The notes: generated from the letters alone by a model not told the origin. Positions 45,853 through 56,137 are shown, counted from the first letter of the stretch. The stretch is DNA of 64,000 nt from CAUPWF01 sp964367905 (GCA_964367905.1 CAYIZP010000001.1:62001-126000), one strand, 5' to 3'. A program made the numbers and translations.

Positions 45853-46212
45853 ATGGCAAAAATTATGGTAGTTGATGACGCAGCATTTATGAGAATGATG
45901 ATAAAAGACGCACTAGTAAAGGGCGGATATGACAATGTAATCGAAGCGTCAGATGGAGAACAGGCAGTAAATACATATAAGGCAGAAAAGCCAGATTTAG
46001 TATTATTAGACATTACTATGCCAAATAAAAATGGATTAGAAGCATTGAAAGAAATCAAAGAGTTTGATGCCAATGCAGCAGTAATTATGTGTTCAGCGAT
46101 GGGACAAGAAGCGATGGTAATCGATGCAATTAAATCAGGAGCAAAAGACTTTATCGTGAAGCCATTCAAGGCAAATCGTGTCGTAGATGCAGTAGCTAAG
46201 ATAATCGGCTAG
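45853..46212 (+). CDS. cheY: Chemotaxis response regulator CheY
   Basis: 119 residues, a single receiver domain. Acidic pocket Asp8/Asp9, phosphoacceptor Asp53 (LLLDITMPN), Ser81 and Lys103 (FIVKPF) are in place. It carries the signal from CheA to FliM. GAGGGTAATAAA precedes the ATG. Confidence 0.94.
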   Translation: MAKIMVVDDAAFMRMMIKDALVKGGYDNVIEASDGEQAVNTYKAEKPDLVLLDITMPNKNGLEALKEIKEFDANAAVIMCSAMGQEAMVIDAIKSGAKDFIVKPFKANRVVDAVAKIIG

Positions 46213-46227
46213 ACTTGGAGGTAATAT

Positions 46228-46662
46228 ATGGCGTTTTTAGATTCTTTGAATATTAGTGCGTCTGGTATGACTGCACAGAGATTAAGACTTGATGTTGCAT
46301 CCGATAATATTGCAAATATCGAGACGACTAGAACAGAGGATGGCACACCATATCAGAGAAAGATGGTGGTTCTTGAATCACAAGAGAAAGACTTTCAGAC
46401 AATATTAAATGGAGAGGTCCAGATGCAAAGTGGCGGTGGGGTGAAGGCGACTCAGATTATAGAAGATGATACTGAGTTGAAATGGGTTTACGACCCGGAG
46501 CATCCTGATGCAGATGAAGATGGATATGTACGAATGCCGAATGTGGATTTAGTAAAGGAAACAACAGATGCAATGGCAGCTACAAGAGCATATGAGGCAA
46601 ATATTACAGCATTTAATGCACTAAAATTGATGGCAGAGAAGGCTTTGGAAGTTGGAAGATAA
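46228..46662 (+). CDS. flgC: Flagellar rod protein FlgC, displaced
   Basis: 144 residues, the standard size. MAFLDSLNISASGMTAQRLR and DVASDNIANIETTRTEDGTP match FlgC, as do the C-terminal VRMPNVDLVKETTDAMAATR and AYEANITAFNALK. In nearly all bacteria flgC follows flgB. Here it lies 12 kb away, between cheY and fliY. No second flgC was found in the window. GGAGG precedes the start. Confidence 0.92.
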   Translation: MAFLDSLNISASGMTAQRLRLDVASDNIANIETTRTEDGTPYQRKMVVLESQEKDFQTILNGEVQMQSGGGVKATQIIEDDTELKWVYDPEHPDADEDGYVRMPNVDLVKETTDAMAATRAYEANITAFNALKLMAEKALEVGR

Positions 46663-46721
46663 AGATTAGAAACTAAGAAACATACAAGCTTTTGTGCGTA
46701 TCGGAAAGAGAGTAATGATTA

Positions 46722-47978
46722 ATGGATGCAAGAAATTTAAATGCAATTGAAATCGATGCGATAGGAGAAATACTTAATATCAGTTTTGGTGCCGCTTCTA
46801 CAGCAGTTTCCAAGATGTTAGATATTAAAGCTGATATAACGATTCCCTCTGTAAGAATGCAGGAAAAAGGCGATTCGGAGTACCTTGGAATCGAGCCAGC
46901 CGTTGCGGTAGAAATCGAACATGATGAGGGATTATTTGGGAAAAATGTAATGATTCTCAAGAGTGATGATGCTCGAAAAATTGTAGGATTACTTATGGGA
47001 ATGGAAATTCCACCTGAAGAATTTTCTTTCGATGAATTGACGATGAGTGCAGTCGGTGAGGTTATGAATCAGATGATGGGAGCATCAGCGACAGTATTAT
47101 CAGAGTTATTAGAAATGGTGGTAAATATTTCACCGCCAGCAGTTTCGCCTGTTGAGAAACCAGGTGAGCTTCTAAATAGATATTATGATGAGGCAGTGCC
47201 AAAAGTAGAGATAGAATTTACAATGACCTTAGGTGAAGAGGTGGCATGTACGATGATGTATTTATTGCCAGTGGATTTAGCGAAGGATGTTGTGAGTAAA
47301 TTCTATGAGAAGAACATGCCAGAAGGTAGTTCTCAGGAAGAAATTGTAAAAGAGGAGAGTGCCATGAGCCAAGTAAGTACTGACAATGAAGTTGCATCGG
47401 TAGTTGAGCCTGTTGTGTCGGCTCCAGAACCAGTGGCAGTACCTCAGCCAGTTATGGAAGCACAACCAGTCGTTGCACCTCAACCAGTCGCTACACCACA
47501 GCCAGTTATGGAATCACAAGTAGCAGTTGCACCAGTGCAACCAGCGGTATCGGGGGATATCAATAACACATTGGCACAGATGATGGATTTGATGAAAGTT
47601 CAGATGGAGATGACACAGAATCAAATGATGCAGATGAGTAATCAAAAGCAAGAGAACAAGAAGATTCGAAGCACATCTGCAGTGGGAGCTAGTTTAAAAC
47701 AAACTGCAGTGGATACAGAGTCAGATGCAAATCTTGATCTTGTGATGGGGGTTCCAGTAGAAGTTTCGGTAGAGATTGGAAGAACGAAGAAATTAGTGAA
47801 AGAAGTGTTAGAGTTAAATAAAGGATCATTGGTCGTGCTAGATAAGCTGACCGGTGAGCATATTGATTTGTATGTAAACGGACAATGTATTGCACAGGGT
47901 GATGTCGTTGTTGTAGATGATAATTTCGGGATCAGGATTACCGAGATATTATCAAGAGACATTCCAATGATAGATTAG
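46722..47978 (+). CDS. fliY: Switch protein/CheY-P phosphatase FliY
   Basis: 418 residues. The CheC-like domain (1-200) has two intact phosphatase motifs: AIGEILNISFG and AVGEVMNQMMG. A Pro/Val/Gln-rich linker with tandem VAPQPV/TPQPVMESQ repeats spans about 225-275. The C-terminal FliN domain (VEVSVEIGRTKKLVKEVLEL) ends the protein. It lacks the N-terminal CheY-binding peptide known from Bacillus FliY. Confidence 0.93.
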   Translation: MDARNLNAIEIDAIGEILNISFGAASTAVSKMLDIKADITIPSVRMQEKGDSEYLGIEPAVAVEIEHDEGLFGKNVMILKSDDARKIVGLLMGMEIPPEEFSFDELTMSAVGEVMNQMMGASATVLSELLEMVVNISPPAVSPVEKPGELLNRYYDEAVPKVEIEFTMTLGEEVACTMMYLLPVDLAKDVVSKFYEKNMPEGSSQEEIVKEESAMSQVSTDNEVASVVEPVVSAPEPVAVPQPVMEAQPVVAPQPVATPQPVMESQVAVAPVQPAVSGDINNTLAQMMDLMKVQMEMTQNQMMQMSNQKQENKKIRSTSAVGASLKQTAVDTESDANLDLVMGVPVEVSVEIGRTKKLVKEVLELNKGSLVVLDKLTGEHIDLYVNGQCIAQGDVVVVDDNFGIRITEILSRDIPMID

Positions 47979-47987
47979 GAGCAGTTT

Positions 47988-48338
47988 ATGATTCAGAGCA
48001 TACTGAGTGCGGTCGTTACTTTGGGTGTGGTAGTCCTAATCCTATTTCTAGCATATTATTGCACGAGATTTATAGGAAGAATGGGTATTGCGCGCGGAAA
48101 TACGAAATACATGAAGATAATAGATCGAATGAATCTAAGTCAGGACAAGTCAATTGCGATTGTGCAAATCGGAGAAAAATATATATTGACTGGAGTTTCA
48201 TCTGCTGGAATTAGTTTACTCAAAGAACTATCTGAGGAGGACTTGGTACAGTTAAACAATGATATGGATTCTCCGCAAGAAGTCCTAGATTTCAAGACCG
48301 TGATTGATAAGATTCGAAAGAGAGATACGAAGAGATGA
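47988..48338 (+). CDS. fliO: Flagellar export protein FliO
   Basis: 116 residues with one N-terminal membrane helix (LSAVVTLGVVVLILFLAYYC) and the conserved IIDRMNLSQDKSIAIVQIGE. It assists FliP ring assembly. It overlaps fliP by four bases (ATGA). Confidence 0.9.
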   Translation: MIQSILSAVVTLGVVVLILFLAYYCTRFIGRMGIARGNTKYMKIIDRMNLSQDKSIAIVQIGEKYILTGVSSAGISLLKELSEEDLVQLNNDMDSPQEVLDFKTVIDKIRKRDTKR

Positions 48339-48997
48339 ATACAGATTCTTTCATTAATATAAATGCGGAGCAGACGCCGACCCTAGATATTTTAATCATG
48401 ATGACAATTATTATGCTATTGCCATCGATTGTGATTATGATGACTTCTTTTGTCCGGATTATCATTATACTATCCTTTACGCGTACTGCGCTAGGAACGC
48501 AACAATCACCACCTAATATGGTACTGACAGGAATTGCATTGTTTTTGACTTTATTTATTATGAGTCCAGTAATCACACAGATTACAGAGGAGGCATATGT
48601 ACCCTATAGCAACAATGAGATAACTCAAGAAGAGGCACTCGAGAGGGCAACGGGACCGATTAAGGACTTTATGCTCCGTCAGACAGAGGTGAGCTCGCTG
48701 AATTTGTTCTTAGATTTATCAGACACACCTGCAGATACAGCGCCAGAGGATTTACCACTTACGGTAGTAATTCCGTCCTTCATGACAAGTGAATTGGGTC
48801 GTGGATTTATGTCGGGATTGTTATTGTTCATTCCATTTTTGCTGATTGATATTGTGGTAGCGAGTACCCTGATGTCTATGGGTATGATTATGTTGCCACC
48901 GGCAACCATATCATTGCCGTTTAAATTATTATTATTTGTGTCAATCAATGGTTGGGAGTTGCTATTTTCTTCCATTGCTACGAGTTTTAATTACTGA
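48335..48997 (+). CDS. fliP: Export gate protein FliP
   Basis: 220 residues, four membrane segments. IVIMMTSFVRIIIILSFTRT and TALGTQQSPPNMVLTGIALF are highly conserved. The N-terminus is shorter than in enteric FliP and has no cleaved signal peptide. Confidence 0.95.
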   Translation: MNTDSFININAEQTPTLDILIMMTIIMLLPSIVIMMTSFVRIIIILSFTRTALGTQQSPPNMVLTGIALFLTLFIMSPVITQITEEAYVPYSNNEITQEEALERATGPIKDFMLRQTEVSSLNLFLDLSDTPADTAPEDLPLTVVIPSFMTSELGRGFMSGLLLFIPFLLIDIVVASTLMSMGMIMLPPATISLPFKLLLFVSINGWELLFSSIATSFNY

Positions 48998-49014
48998 CGA
49001 AGAGAGGAATACGT

Positions 49015-49278
49015 ATGAACATAGGTGAAATTACAGATATATTCTATCAAGTGTTTTATTTAGCGGTTATGATAGCTGGGCCTATGCTCATTTTATCGAT
49101 GATAGTAGGAATTATTATTTCGATTTTGCAAGCAGCTACTCAGATTCAAGAGCAGACTCTTACATTTATTCCCAAATTATTAGTGATAGGAATTACGCTT
49201 CTGATTACTGGAAATTCCATATTAACCATGTTACAAGAATTTGCGACAGGAATTTTCCAGATGATAGCTCAAGGCTAG
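49015..49278 (+). CDS. fliQ: Export gate protein FliQ
   Basis: 87 residues with two membrane helices. SMIVGIIISILQAATQIQEQ and TLTFIPKLLVIGI are the family hallmark. Confidence 0.95.
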   Translation: MNIGEITDIFYQVFYLAVMIAGPMLILSMIVGIIISILQAATQIQEQTLTFIPKLLVIGITLLITGNSILTMLQEFATGIFQMIAQG

Positions 49279-49287
49279 GAGGGTGTT

Positions 49288-50058
49288 ATGTTAATAGCAG
49301 GGACACCAGAGTTTATCTACTTTACATTGGTTATCATGCGGATGTCAGGAGCAATTCTTTTGAATCCGATTTTTACTAGACGAAATATCCCCTCGCTATT
49401 CAAGGCAGCGTTGATTCTTATGGTTTCAGTGATTGTATATTCAGCTAGCGAGGTTCCGTCGATTGAAGCACCGAATACCATTGTGTATGGCGTGTTACTA
49501 CTGAAGGAATTGGCAGTGGGATTTATTCTAGGGTTTGTAATGCAGTTGTTTGAGTTGATTGTTACGATTGCTGGTACCACTATGGATTTTCAAATGGGGC
49601 TTTCTATGGCGAGTGTATATGATGCACAAAATGGAACCCAGGTTGCACTGACAGGTAATATTTTACAGATATATTTTTGGTTACTGTTTTTTGCAGTAGA
49701 CGGCCATTTAGCCTTGTTTAAAATCATTATGACCTCTCATGATATTGCACCTTATGGCAACTTGGTCATAGGTCCCGATGCGGTGGATGCGGTATTGATT
49801 ATATTTATTGAATCGGTTGCATTGGGTGTAAGATTGGCTTTTCCAATTATTGCATTTGAGTTTATCATGGAGATAGGAATCGGCTTACTAATGAGAATGA
49901 TTCCACAGATTAACTTATTTGTGCTCAGTATACAACTACGTGTTATCGTAGGAATTTTGATGTTGGTGATACTTATTTCACCAATCGGAAGTTATCTCCA
50001 GAGCTACATATCGGAGATGATGAATACATTACAGGATGTTTTAACCACGTTGATTTAA
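49288..50058 (+). CDS. fliR: Export gate protein FliR
   Basis: 256 residues, about six membrane segments. RMSGAILLNPIFTRRNIPSL and FQMGLSMASVYDAQNGTQV match FliR. GGAGGG precedes its ATG. Confidence 0.94.
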   Translation: MLIAGTPEFIYFTLVIMRMSGAILLNPIFTRRNIPSLFKAALILMVSVIVYSASEVPSIEAPNTIVYGVLLLKELAVGFILGFVMQLFELIVTIAGTTMDFQMGLSMASVYDAQNGTQVALTGNILQIYFWLLFFAVDGHLALFKIIMTSHDIAPYGNLVIGPDAVDAVLIIFIESVALGVRLAFPIIAFEFIMEIGIGLLMRMIPQINLFVLSIQLRVIVGILMLVILISPIGSYLQSYISEMMNTLQDVLTTLI

Positions 50059-50105
50059 CCCTTAATTAAGCAGAGAATTTACGCACGGAAAGGATGTGAG
50101 GAGGT

Positions 50106-51167
50106 TTGGCAGCAGATTCTAAAACCGAAAAAGCCACCCCCAAACGGCGACGTGATGAACGGAAACAAGGGAATGTATCCCAAAGTAAGGATGTTGTAAA
50201 TGTCATCTATGTTTTCGTAGCATTTACCGTGATTCAGATGTATTTTCCAGTGATGCATGAAAATATATCGAAGTATATGCAAGATATGTTTCGAGAAGTT
50301 AGTTTTATGACAGATTTCTCGAATGAAAATATTACAAAATATGCATTAGATTTTATGGTAGCAGCAGTGGTAAGTGTATTACCAGTTGCGCTTGCATGTA
50401 TGGCAACAGGTGTCATTATGCATGGAATACAGACAAAGTTTTTATTTACATCTAAGGTATTACGACCAAAATTAGAACGGTTGAATCCGATAGAGGGAGT
50501 AAAGAAATTATTCTCCCTAAAAAATATTGTAGAATTATTAAAGAATTTGATTAAAACAGTAATTTTAATACTGATCGTGTATTTTTTACTGATCGAATAT
50601 ATTGTAGACGTGATTCGAACCATGGATATGGGGATAGAGAATGCAGTAGCATTCACCTATGAAATGGTTATGAACATGATTGTGCGTGTGACTATGGTAT
50701 TCGGAGTTGTTGCTTTTCTGGATTATCTCTATCAGAGATGGGATTATGAGAGACGGATTCGAATGTCGAAAGAAGATATCAAAGAGGAGCACAAGCAAAC
50801 AGAGGGGAATCCGCAGATCAAAGGAAAGATTAAGGAAACCCAGAGACAGATGGCGAGAAGAAGAATGATGCAAGCCGTACCGAATGCAGATGTAATCATT
50901 CGAAATCCTACACACTATGCCATTGCATTGAAATACGATACATCAAAAAATTCCGCTCCAATCGTCCTTGCAAAAGGGATGGATGAGCTAGCGCTTCGTA
51001 TTATAGCAGTAGCAGAAGAGCATGCGGTTCCTGTCATTGAGAATCGTCCTCTAGCAAGAGGTTTATATGAGAAGACGGAATTAAACCAAGAGATCCCACA
51101 AGAGTACTACGGTGCTGTTGCTGAAATACTAGTTTATATCTATAAACTAAATAATAAGTTGAGGTAA
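50106..51167 (+). CDS. flhB: Export switch protein FlhB
   Basis: 353 residues, four membrane helices. The autocleavage site is intact in VIIRNPTHYAIALKYD. SKTEKATPKRRRDERKQGNV is the standard opening. The likely start is TTG 50106, next to a GGATGTGAGGAGG stretch. A separate tail homologue is at 32467. Confidence 0.94.
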   Translation: MAADSKTEKATPKRRRDERKQGNVSQSKDVVNVIYVFVAFTVIQMYFPVMHENISKYMQDMFREVSFMTDFSNENITKYALDFMVAAVVSVLPVALACMATGVIMHGIQTKFLFTSKVLRPKLERLNPIEGVKKLFSLKNIVELLKNLIKTVILILIVYFLLIEYIVDVIRTMDMGIENAVAFTYEMVMNMIVRVTMVFGVVAFLDYLYQRWDYERRIRMSKEDIKEEHKQTEGNPQIKGKIKETQRQMARRRMMQAVPNADVIIRNPTHYAIALKYDTSKNSAPIVLAKGMDELALRIIAVAEEHAVPVIENRPLARGLYEKTELNQEIPQEYYGAVAEILVYIYKLNNKLR

Positions 51168-51170
51168 AAC

Positions 51171-53228
51171 ATGAAACAATTGCTGAATAACGCTGTAGCG
51201 CTATTTGTTATCGTTATAGTATTATTATTGATTATCCCGATGAATCCATTTATGTTGGATGTCATGATTATACTGAATATTTCTCTTTCAATGATTATTC
51301 TGTTAATCAGCATGAACATTAGAGAACCCTTGGAATTTTCGATATTTCCATCACTATTATTGATTACTACATTATTTCGTCTAGGAATTAATGTATCTTC
51401 AACTAGGAATATCTTGCTGAATCAAGGGGTTGCAGGACAAGTAATCCAGTCCTTCGGAGATTTTATTCTTCAAGGGAATGCAATTGTCGGTTTTATTATA
51501 TTTCTAATCATCGTATTGGTACAGTTTATCGTTATCACAAAAGGTGCAGAGCGTGTGGCTGAGGTCGCAGCTAGATTTACATTGGATGCGATGCCTGGTA
51601 AACAGATGTCCATCGATGCGGACTTGAGTTCTGGACTTTGTACAGAGCAAGAGGCGAAGAAGCGACGAGAAAACATACAGAAGGAAGCCGATTTCTATGG
51701 AGCCATGGATGGTGCGACCAAGATTGTAAAAGGTGATGCGGTAATGTCGCTTATCATCACGGCAATCAACCTGATTGGTGGTTTTGCGATTGGAATGCTG
51801 CAAGCTGGTATGGAATTTGAAACAGCCATGAGTGTGTACTCCATTGCTACAGTAGGGGATGGATTGGTATCCCAGATTCCAGCGCTATTAATCTCGGTTG
51901 CAACTGGTATGATTGTTACACGTGCAGTATCCGAGGGTAGCCTAAATGAGGATGTGACAGGGCAGTTCTTTGCACAACCGCGTTCAATTATCCTTGCAGG
52001 TGTTGTTCTCTTAATTCTAACATTAGTACCAGGAATGCCGGTGATTCCACTACTCTTATTATCTGCGGGACTGATTTTCGGTGGATTGCAGTTGGGAAGA
52101 ATGCTAGCAGCGAGAAAAGAAAAAGAAGCCAAGCCGTTGGAAGTTCGGGAAGAGGCTCCTACTTCAGAAGAAGAGTACTTCCGTGATATTAATAATGTCT
52201 ATTCTCTCATCGGTGTAGAACCCATCGAGATGGAATTTGGATATAGCTTGATTCCACTAGTTGATGAATCAAATGGTGGCAAGATGATTAATCGAATCGT
52301 AATCTTTCGAAGGCAATATGCGGAGGAGATGGGGCTTGTGATTCCATCAGTTAGATTACGAGATAGCTCAGGACTGAATACCAATCAGTACCTGATAAAA
52401 GTAAAAGGCGAAGAAGTGGCAAAAGGAGAACTTCTTGTAGATCACTTCTTAGCATTAGAGCCGAGTACTCCATCTGGAACAGTTGTTGGAATTGATACCA
52501 TTGAGCCAGCATATGGAATCCCGAGTAAGTGGATTCTCCCAGAGAACAAGGAGATGGCAGAGATATACGGATATACGGTAATCGATCCATTATCCGTAAT
52601 GTTAACGCATTTATCGGAAACGATTCGAAAGCATGCCTATGAATTGCTTAGCAGACAAGAAGTGACCTTGTTGATAGAAAATGCGAAGAAGACATCTGAA
52701 GAATTAGTGAATGAGGTGGTTCCAGGGGTTATTTCCTATGGTAACCTTCAGAAAATATTGGTAAGACTGTTAAAGGAAGGTATTCCAATCAAAGATATAG
52801 ACACCATCTTGGAGACGGTGGCAGATACAGCTGGAAGTGGTCTAGATATTGTTACCACTACAGAGAATGTCCGTGTTGCATTGAAGCGAACTATCACGAG
52901 AAAGTTCTGCGAGGGTGGACAGATGAGGGTGCTTACCCTAGATGCTAGCTTAGAAAAAATGCTAGTGACTGGGATGGCGAAGGGTGATCAAGGGATTTAC
53001 TTGGCAGTGAATCCAGAAATTATTCAGAGTATGATTGCACAAATTGGAGATTATGTGAAGAAATTCCATGAATTATCTCAAGAGACAGTCATTTTGACTA
53101 GCCAAGTGATAAGACCGCATTTGTTTCAGATGTTGGAGCAATTCTTCCCATCGATTTATATACTAGCATTCAATGAAATTACGAACAATATTCAGATCCA
53201 AGCGATTGGAACGATTAAGGCAGAATAA
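51171..53228 (+). CDS. flhA: Export gate protein FlhA
   Basis: 685 residues. Eight N-terminal membrane helices include the conserved loop MPGKQMSIDADLSSGLCTEQ. The cytoplasmic domain begins about residue 320. flhF normally follows; here fliA follows after 17 bases. Confidence 0.96.
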   Translation: MKQLLNNAVALFVIVIVLLLIIPMNPFMLDVMIILNISLSMIILLISMNIREPLEFSIFPSLLLITTLFRLGINVSSTRNILLNQGVAGQVIQSFGDFILQGNAIVGFIIFLIIVLVQFIVITKGAERVAEVAARFTLDAMPGKQMSIDADLSSGLCTEQEAKKRRENIQKEADFYGAMDGATKIVKGDAVMSLIITAINLIGGFAIGMLQAGMEFETAMSVYSIATVGDGLVSQIPALLISVATGMIVTRAVSEGSLNEDVTGQFFAQPRSIILAGVVLLILTLVPGMPVIPLLLLSAGLIFGGLQLGRMLAARKEKEAKPLEVREEAPTSEEEYFRDINNVYSLIGVEPIEMEFGYSLIPLVDESNGGKMINRIVIFRRQYAEEMGLVIPSVRLRDSSGLNTNQYLIKVKGEEVAKGELLVDHFLALEPSTPSGTVVGIDTIEPAYGIPSKWILPENKEMAEIYGYTVIDPLSVMLTHLSETIRKHAYELLSRQEVTLLIENAKKTSEELVNEVVPGVISYGNLQKILVRLLKEGIPIKDIDTILETVADTAGSGLDIVTTTENVRVALKRTITRKFCEGGQMRVLTLDASLEKMLVTGMAKGDQGIYLAVNPEIIQSMIAQIGDYVKKFHELSQETVILTSQVIRPHLFQMLEQFFPSIYILAFNEITNNIQIQAIGTIKAE

Positions 53229-53245
53229 TACATAGGAGCGGAGAT

Positions 53246-54010
53246 ATGAGTGGGAATAATTCCTGGAGTGAGTATACAGCAGAAGAATTGTTTACTTTAT
53301 ATAGAAGTACAGGACGACTCGATATAAAGCAAGAGATTGCACTTCGCTACTTATATGTTGTGAAGAGTATTGCGTTACAGATGCGAAATGTATATATCGG
53401 ATTTGAGCAGACAGAAGACATTGTAAATGAAGGTGTCATTGTGCTTATGAAGTGTATTGATCGATATGAAGACGACAAGAACGCAAAGTTTGAAACCTAC
53501 GTTTCCAAGCGTCTTCGGGGGATGATTATTGATATTGCTAGAAAACAAGACTGGATTCCGCGTGGATTGCGAAAGTCTTATAATGAGATGAGTGAGATGA
53601 TGCAAAGTTATTATGTGACTCATGGGCGAGAACCTTCACCAGAAGAAGTAGCAGAAGCGCTACATATAGATGTTGATAAGTACCATGAAATTATGGGGAA
53701 GTCCAATCTATTTTTCGTCCTTTCTTTGGATAAAGCATTAGAGGAAGTAGGAGAAAATAAACAAGATTTTCAGGTGCCATCTGAAAATGATACAGAACAA
53801 CCTGAAAAAAACTTCCTAAAAGGCGAATTAAGGAGTATAATAGAAGATGGAATAAGAAAGTTAAACGAGAGAGAGCAGATCGTTGTCTCACTCTATTATA
53901 TAGAAGAGCTACAGATGAAAGAAATAGCAGAAGTTTTACAGGTGAGTGAACCGAGGGTTTCCCAGATTCATTCGGCAGCAATCAGGAAATTAAGAGAATA
54001 CATCAGTTAG
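53246..54010 (+). CDS. fliA: Flagellar sigma factor FliA (sigma-28, SigD)
   Basis: 254 residues. Regions 2 (EDIVNEGVIVLMKCIDRYED and FETYVSKRLRGMIIDIARKQ) and 4 (LNEREQIVVSLYYIEELQMK, EVLQVSEPRVSQIHSAAIRK) are present. It should read the TAAN-N14-GNCGATAN boxes upstream of fliC and fliD. flgM, its inhibitor, is not in this window. Confidence 0.94.
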   Translation: MSGNNSWSEYTAEELFTLYRSTGRLDIKQEIALRYLYVVKSIALQMRNVYIGFEQTEDIVNEGVIVLMKCIDRYEDDKNAKFETYVSKRLRGMIIDIARKQDWIPRGLRKSYNEMSEMMQSYYVTHGREPSPEEVAEALHIDVDKYHEIMGKSNLFFVLSLDKALEEVGENKQDFQVPSENDTEQPEKNFLKGELRSIIEDGIRKLNEREQIVVSLYYIEELQMKEIAEVLQVSEPRVSQIHSAAIRKLREYIS

Positions 54011-54020
54011 GAGAATCATT

Positions 54021-54773
54021 ATGTTTCAAGGATTTTATAATTCGGCATCTAGCGTGTTAACAAGAACCAGAAATCTCAATGTAATCAGTAATAATATGTC
54101 CAATGTTTCCACAACTGGATATAAGAGTGACACGTTTGTAGGAACAACGTTTGAAGAAGTAATGTTGTATGAGAGTCGCAATAAGGCTCAAGTAGATGCG
54201 GTAGAAGTAGGGAGTATCAATAAGATTGTTACCGCAGATAGAAACTATACCGACTACTCACAAGGTGGTGCGACACTGACCTCACATCCTTTGGATGTTG
54301 CACTTTTATCATCAGGATTCTTCGAGATTGCGACAGAGGAGGGGACGATGTATACGAGAAATGGTTCGTTCTCACTTGATGATCAGGGGTATTTGACATT
54401 GCAGGGTATTGGAAGAGTGCAAGGTCAAAGTGGAGATATTCTTTTGGGTACAGATGCAATTGCAATTGATGCAAAAGGAAATATCTACGAAGAGGGAACA
54501 GGACGTTATTTTGGAACGCTCTCAGTAGTGGATTTTGAAAACTATGATGAAATATTGACCAAGACAGACAATGGAATGTTTGTGAGTAGTGGAGCTGCAA
54601 CACAGGCGGATGCTAGTATGATGCAATATGCAGTGGAATCGTCGAATGTAGATATGGTAGAGCAGATGACAGACATGATGGCATCGCAGAGAACCCTACA
54701 GAGTAGTGCGCAGATTATGCAGATGTATGACCAGTTAATGAGCAAGATTGTATCACAACTTGGACCTAGATAG
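54021..54773 (+). CDS. Flagellar rod/hook-basal protein (FlgF-like, FlhO)
   Basis: 250 residues. N-terminal NVISNNMSNVSTTGYKSDTF and C-terminal VESSNVDMVEQMTDMMASQR are the axial-protein motifs. It sits with the next gene as an flhO/flhP-like pair. The exact rod position is uncertain. Confidence 0.88.
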   Translation: MFQGFYNSASSVLTRTRNLNVISNNMSNVSTTGYKSDTFVGTTFEEVMLYESRNKAQVDAVEVGSINKIVTADRNYTDYSQGGATLTSHPLDVALLSSGFFEIATEEGTMYTRNGSFSLDDQGYLTLQGIGRVQGQSGDILLGTDAIAIDAKGNIYEEGTGRYFGTLSVVDFENYDEILTKTDNGMFVSSGAATQADASMMQYAVESSNVDMVEQMTDMMASQRTLQSSAQIMQMYDQLMSKIVSQLGPR

Positions 54774-54790
54774 TAAAGGAGGAAATAGAT

Positions 54791-55501
54791 ATGGATATGT
54801 CATTTTATGCAGCATCAGTTGGTGTTCGTACACAGCAAGAGAAGATGGATGTCGTTGCTAATAATATCGCGAATGTCAATACTACAGGCTATAAAGCGAA
54901 GCATGTAGCATTTCAAGAACTAGTTTATGGTAACATGAGAGCTCCAGAGGGAGAGTTGACAGATTTAACAGCAGGTGCAGGTACAAAGGTGAGTCATACC
55001 AATACGAATTACTCTGAGGCAGGACTTGAGGCAACAGGGGGCGCATACGATTATGCAATCTCGGGCGAGGGATTTTTCATGCTGATGGATCCACTAACAA
55101 ATGACATTACATATACGAGAAATGGTAATTTTTATAAGTCTCTTAGAACAGATGGGTTTTATTTAGCTACAGATGGTGATAAATTAGTATTGGATAGAAA
55201 TGGGAATCCAATCCAAGTGAACGATACAGAACTGAGTGGGGATATCGGTGTGTTTACATTTGCTAACACAGATGGAATGGAAAGTGTTGGATTGACTGAG
55301 TTTGTTCCTCTAGAGAAAAATGGAGAGCCTCAGTTGGATATAAGTGCGAATATATTAGAGGGGTATCTAGAATTTTCCAATGTGGATCTAGCCGAAGAAA
55401 TGGCGCATACAATTGAAGCGTCAAGGGCGTATTCCTATATATTAAAAATGATGCAAGTATCAGATGAAACAGTGCAAACGATTAATCAGTTAAGGGGGTA
55501 A
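54791..55501 (+). CDS. flgG: Flagellar distal rod protein (FlgG-like, FlhP)
   Basis: 236 residues. MDVVANNIANVNTTGYKAKH and GYLEFSNVDLAEEMAHTIEA mark both ends. AAAGGAGG precedes the ATG. It is paired with the preceding paralogue. Confidence 0.85.
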   Translation: MDMSFYAASVGVRTQQEKMDVVANNIANVNTTGYKAKHVAFQELVYGNMRAPEGELTDLTAGAGTKVSHTNTNYSEAGLEATGGAYDYAISGEGFFMLMDPLTNDITYTRNGNFYKSLRTDGFYLATDGDKLVLDRNGNPIQVNDTELSGDIGVFTFANTDGMESVGLTEFVPLEKNGEPQLDISANILEGYLEFSNVDLAEEMAHTIEASRAYSYILKMMQVSDETVQTINQLRG

Positions 55502-55513
55502 TTAAGAATAACA

Positions 55514-56137
55514 ATGGCTACAAAAATTAGAAGTTATGAAGAAATCAGCGATTTTGGTAAGGATATAATTAAAGAAGTTGGAAGTATCGGGATGGGAAAT
55601 GCTGCGACAGCGATTTCTGGCATTATGAATACGACGGTGTCTGTGGAACTTCCAGATGTGAAGTTGATAGACTTTAATGATGCTGCATATCATATTGGGG
55701 AACCAGAAGAAGCAGTGATGGCGGTAATGGCCGAGTTGAGTGGAGAAATAGAGGGGGTAATCTTATTTGTATTCCAATTAGAATTCGGTAGAGCGATTGT
55801 GAAGTCGATGTTAGGCGAGTCGCTAGGGACATATAGTGAGCTAAGTGAAATGGGATTCTCTGCGCTGACAGAAGTTGGGAATATTGTAATATCTTCTTAC
55901 GTAAATGCCCTCGCTGGTATCACAGATATGGATGTTAAGATATCTGTGCCTTTGGGGACGGTAAATATGCTAGGTGGTGTCTTGAATGTACCGATGGTAG
56001 AAGTTGGATATGACACAGATAAGTTATTAATGGTAACTGGTCGTTTTGTTCTTGAAGGAGAGCAACATAAAGATTGCTTATTAATGATTCCAAGTATTCA
56101 ATCACTTGGGACAATCTTAGGCAAACTAGGAAGTTAG
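55514..56137 (+). CDS. cheC: CheY-P phosphatase CheC
   Basis: 207 residues. The second phosphatase motif is complete (SALTEVGNIVISSYVNAL). In the first, KEVGSIGMGNAAT, the usual Asn is Ser, so this site may be weak. The box is distant (GGGGG, about 15 bases). It works with CheD, whose GTG start follows the stop directly. Confidence 0.9.
   Translation: MATKIRSYEEISDFGKDIIKEVGSIGMGNAATAISGIMNTTVSVELPDVKLIDFNDAAYHIGEPEEAVMAVMAELSGEIEGVILFVFQLEFGRAIVKSMLGESLGTYSELSEMGFSALTEVGNIVISSYVNALAGITDMDVKISVPLGTVNMLGGVLNVPMVEVGYDTDKLLMVTGRFVLEGEQHKDCLLMIPSIQSLGTILGKLGS

Noticed and set aside
47400..47540. Short tandem repeats resembling a CRISPR or minisatellite
   Set aside because: They encode the Pro/Val/Gln linker of FliY and stay in frame.
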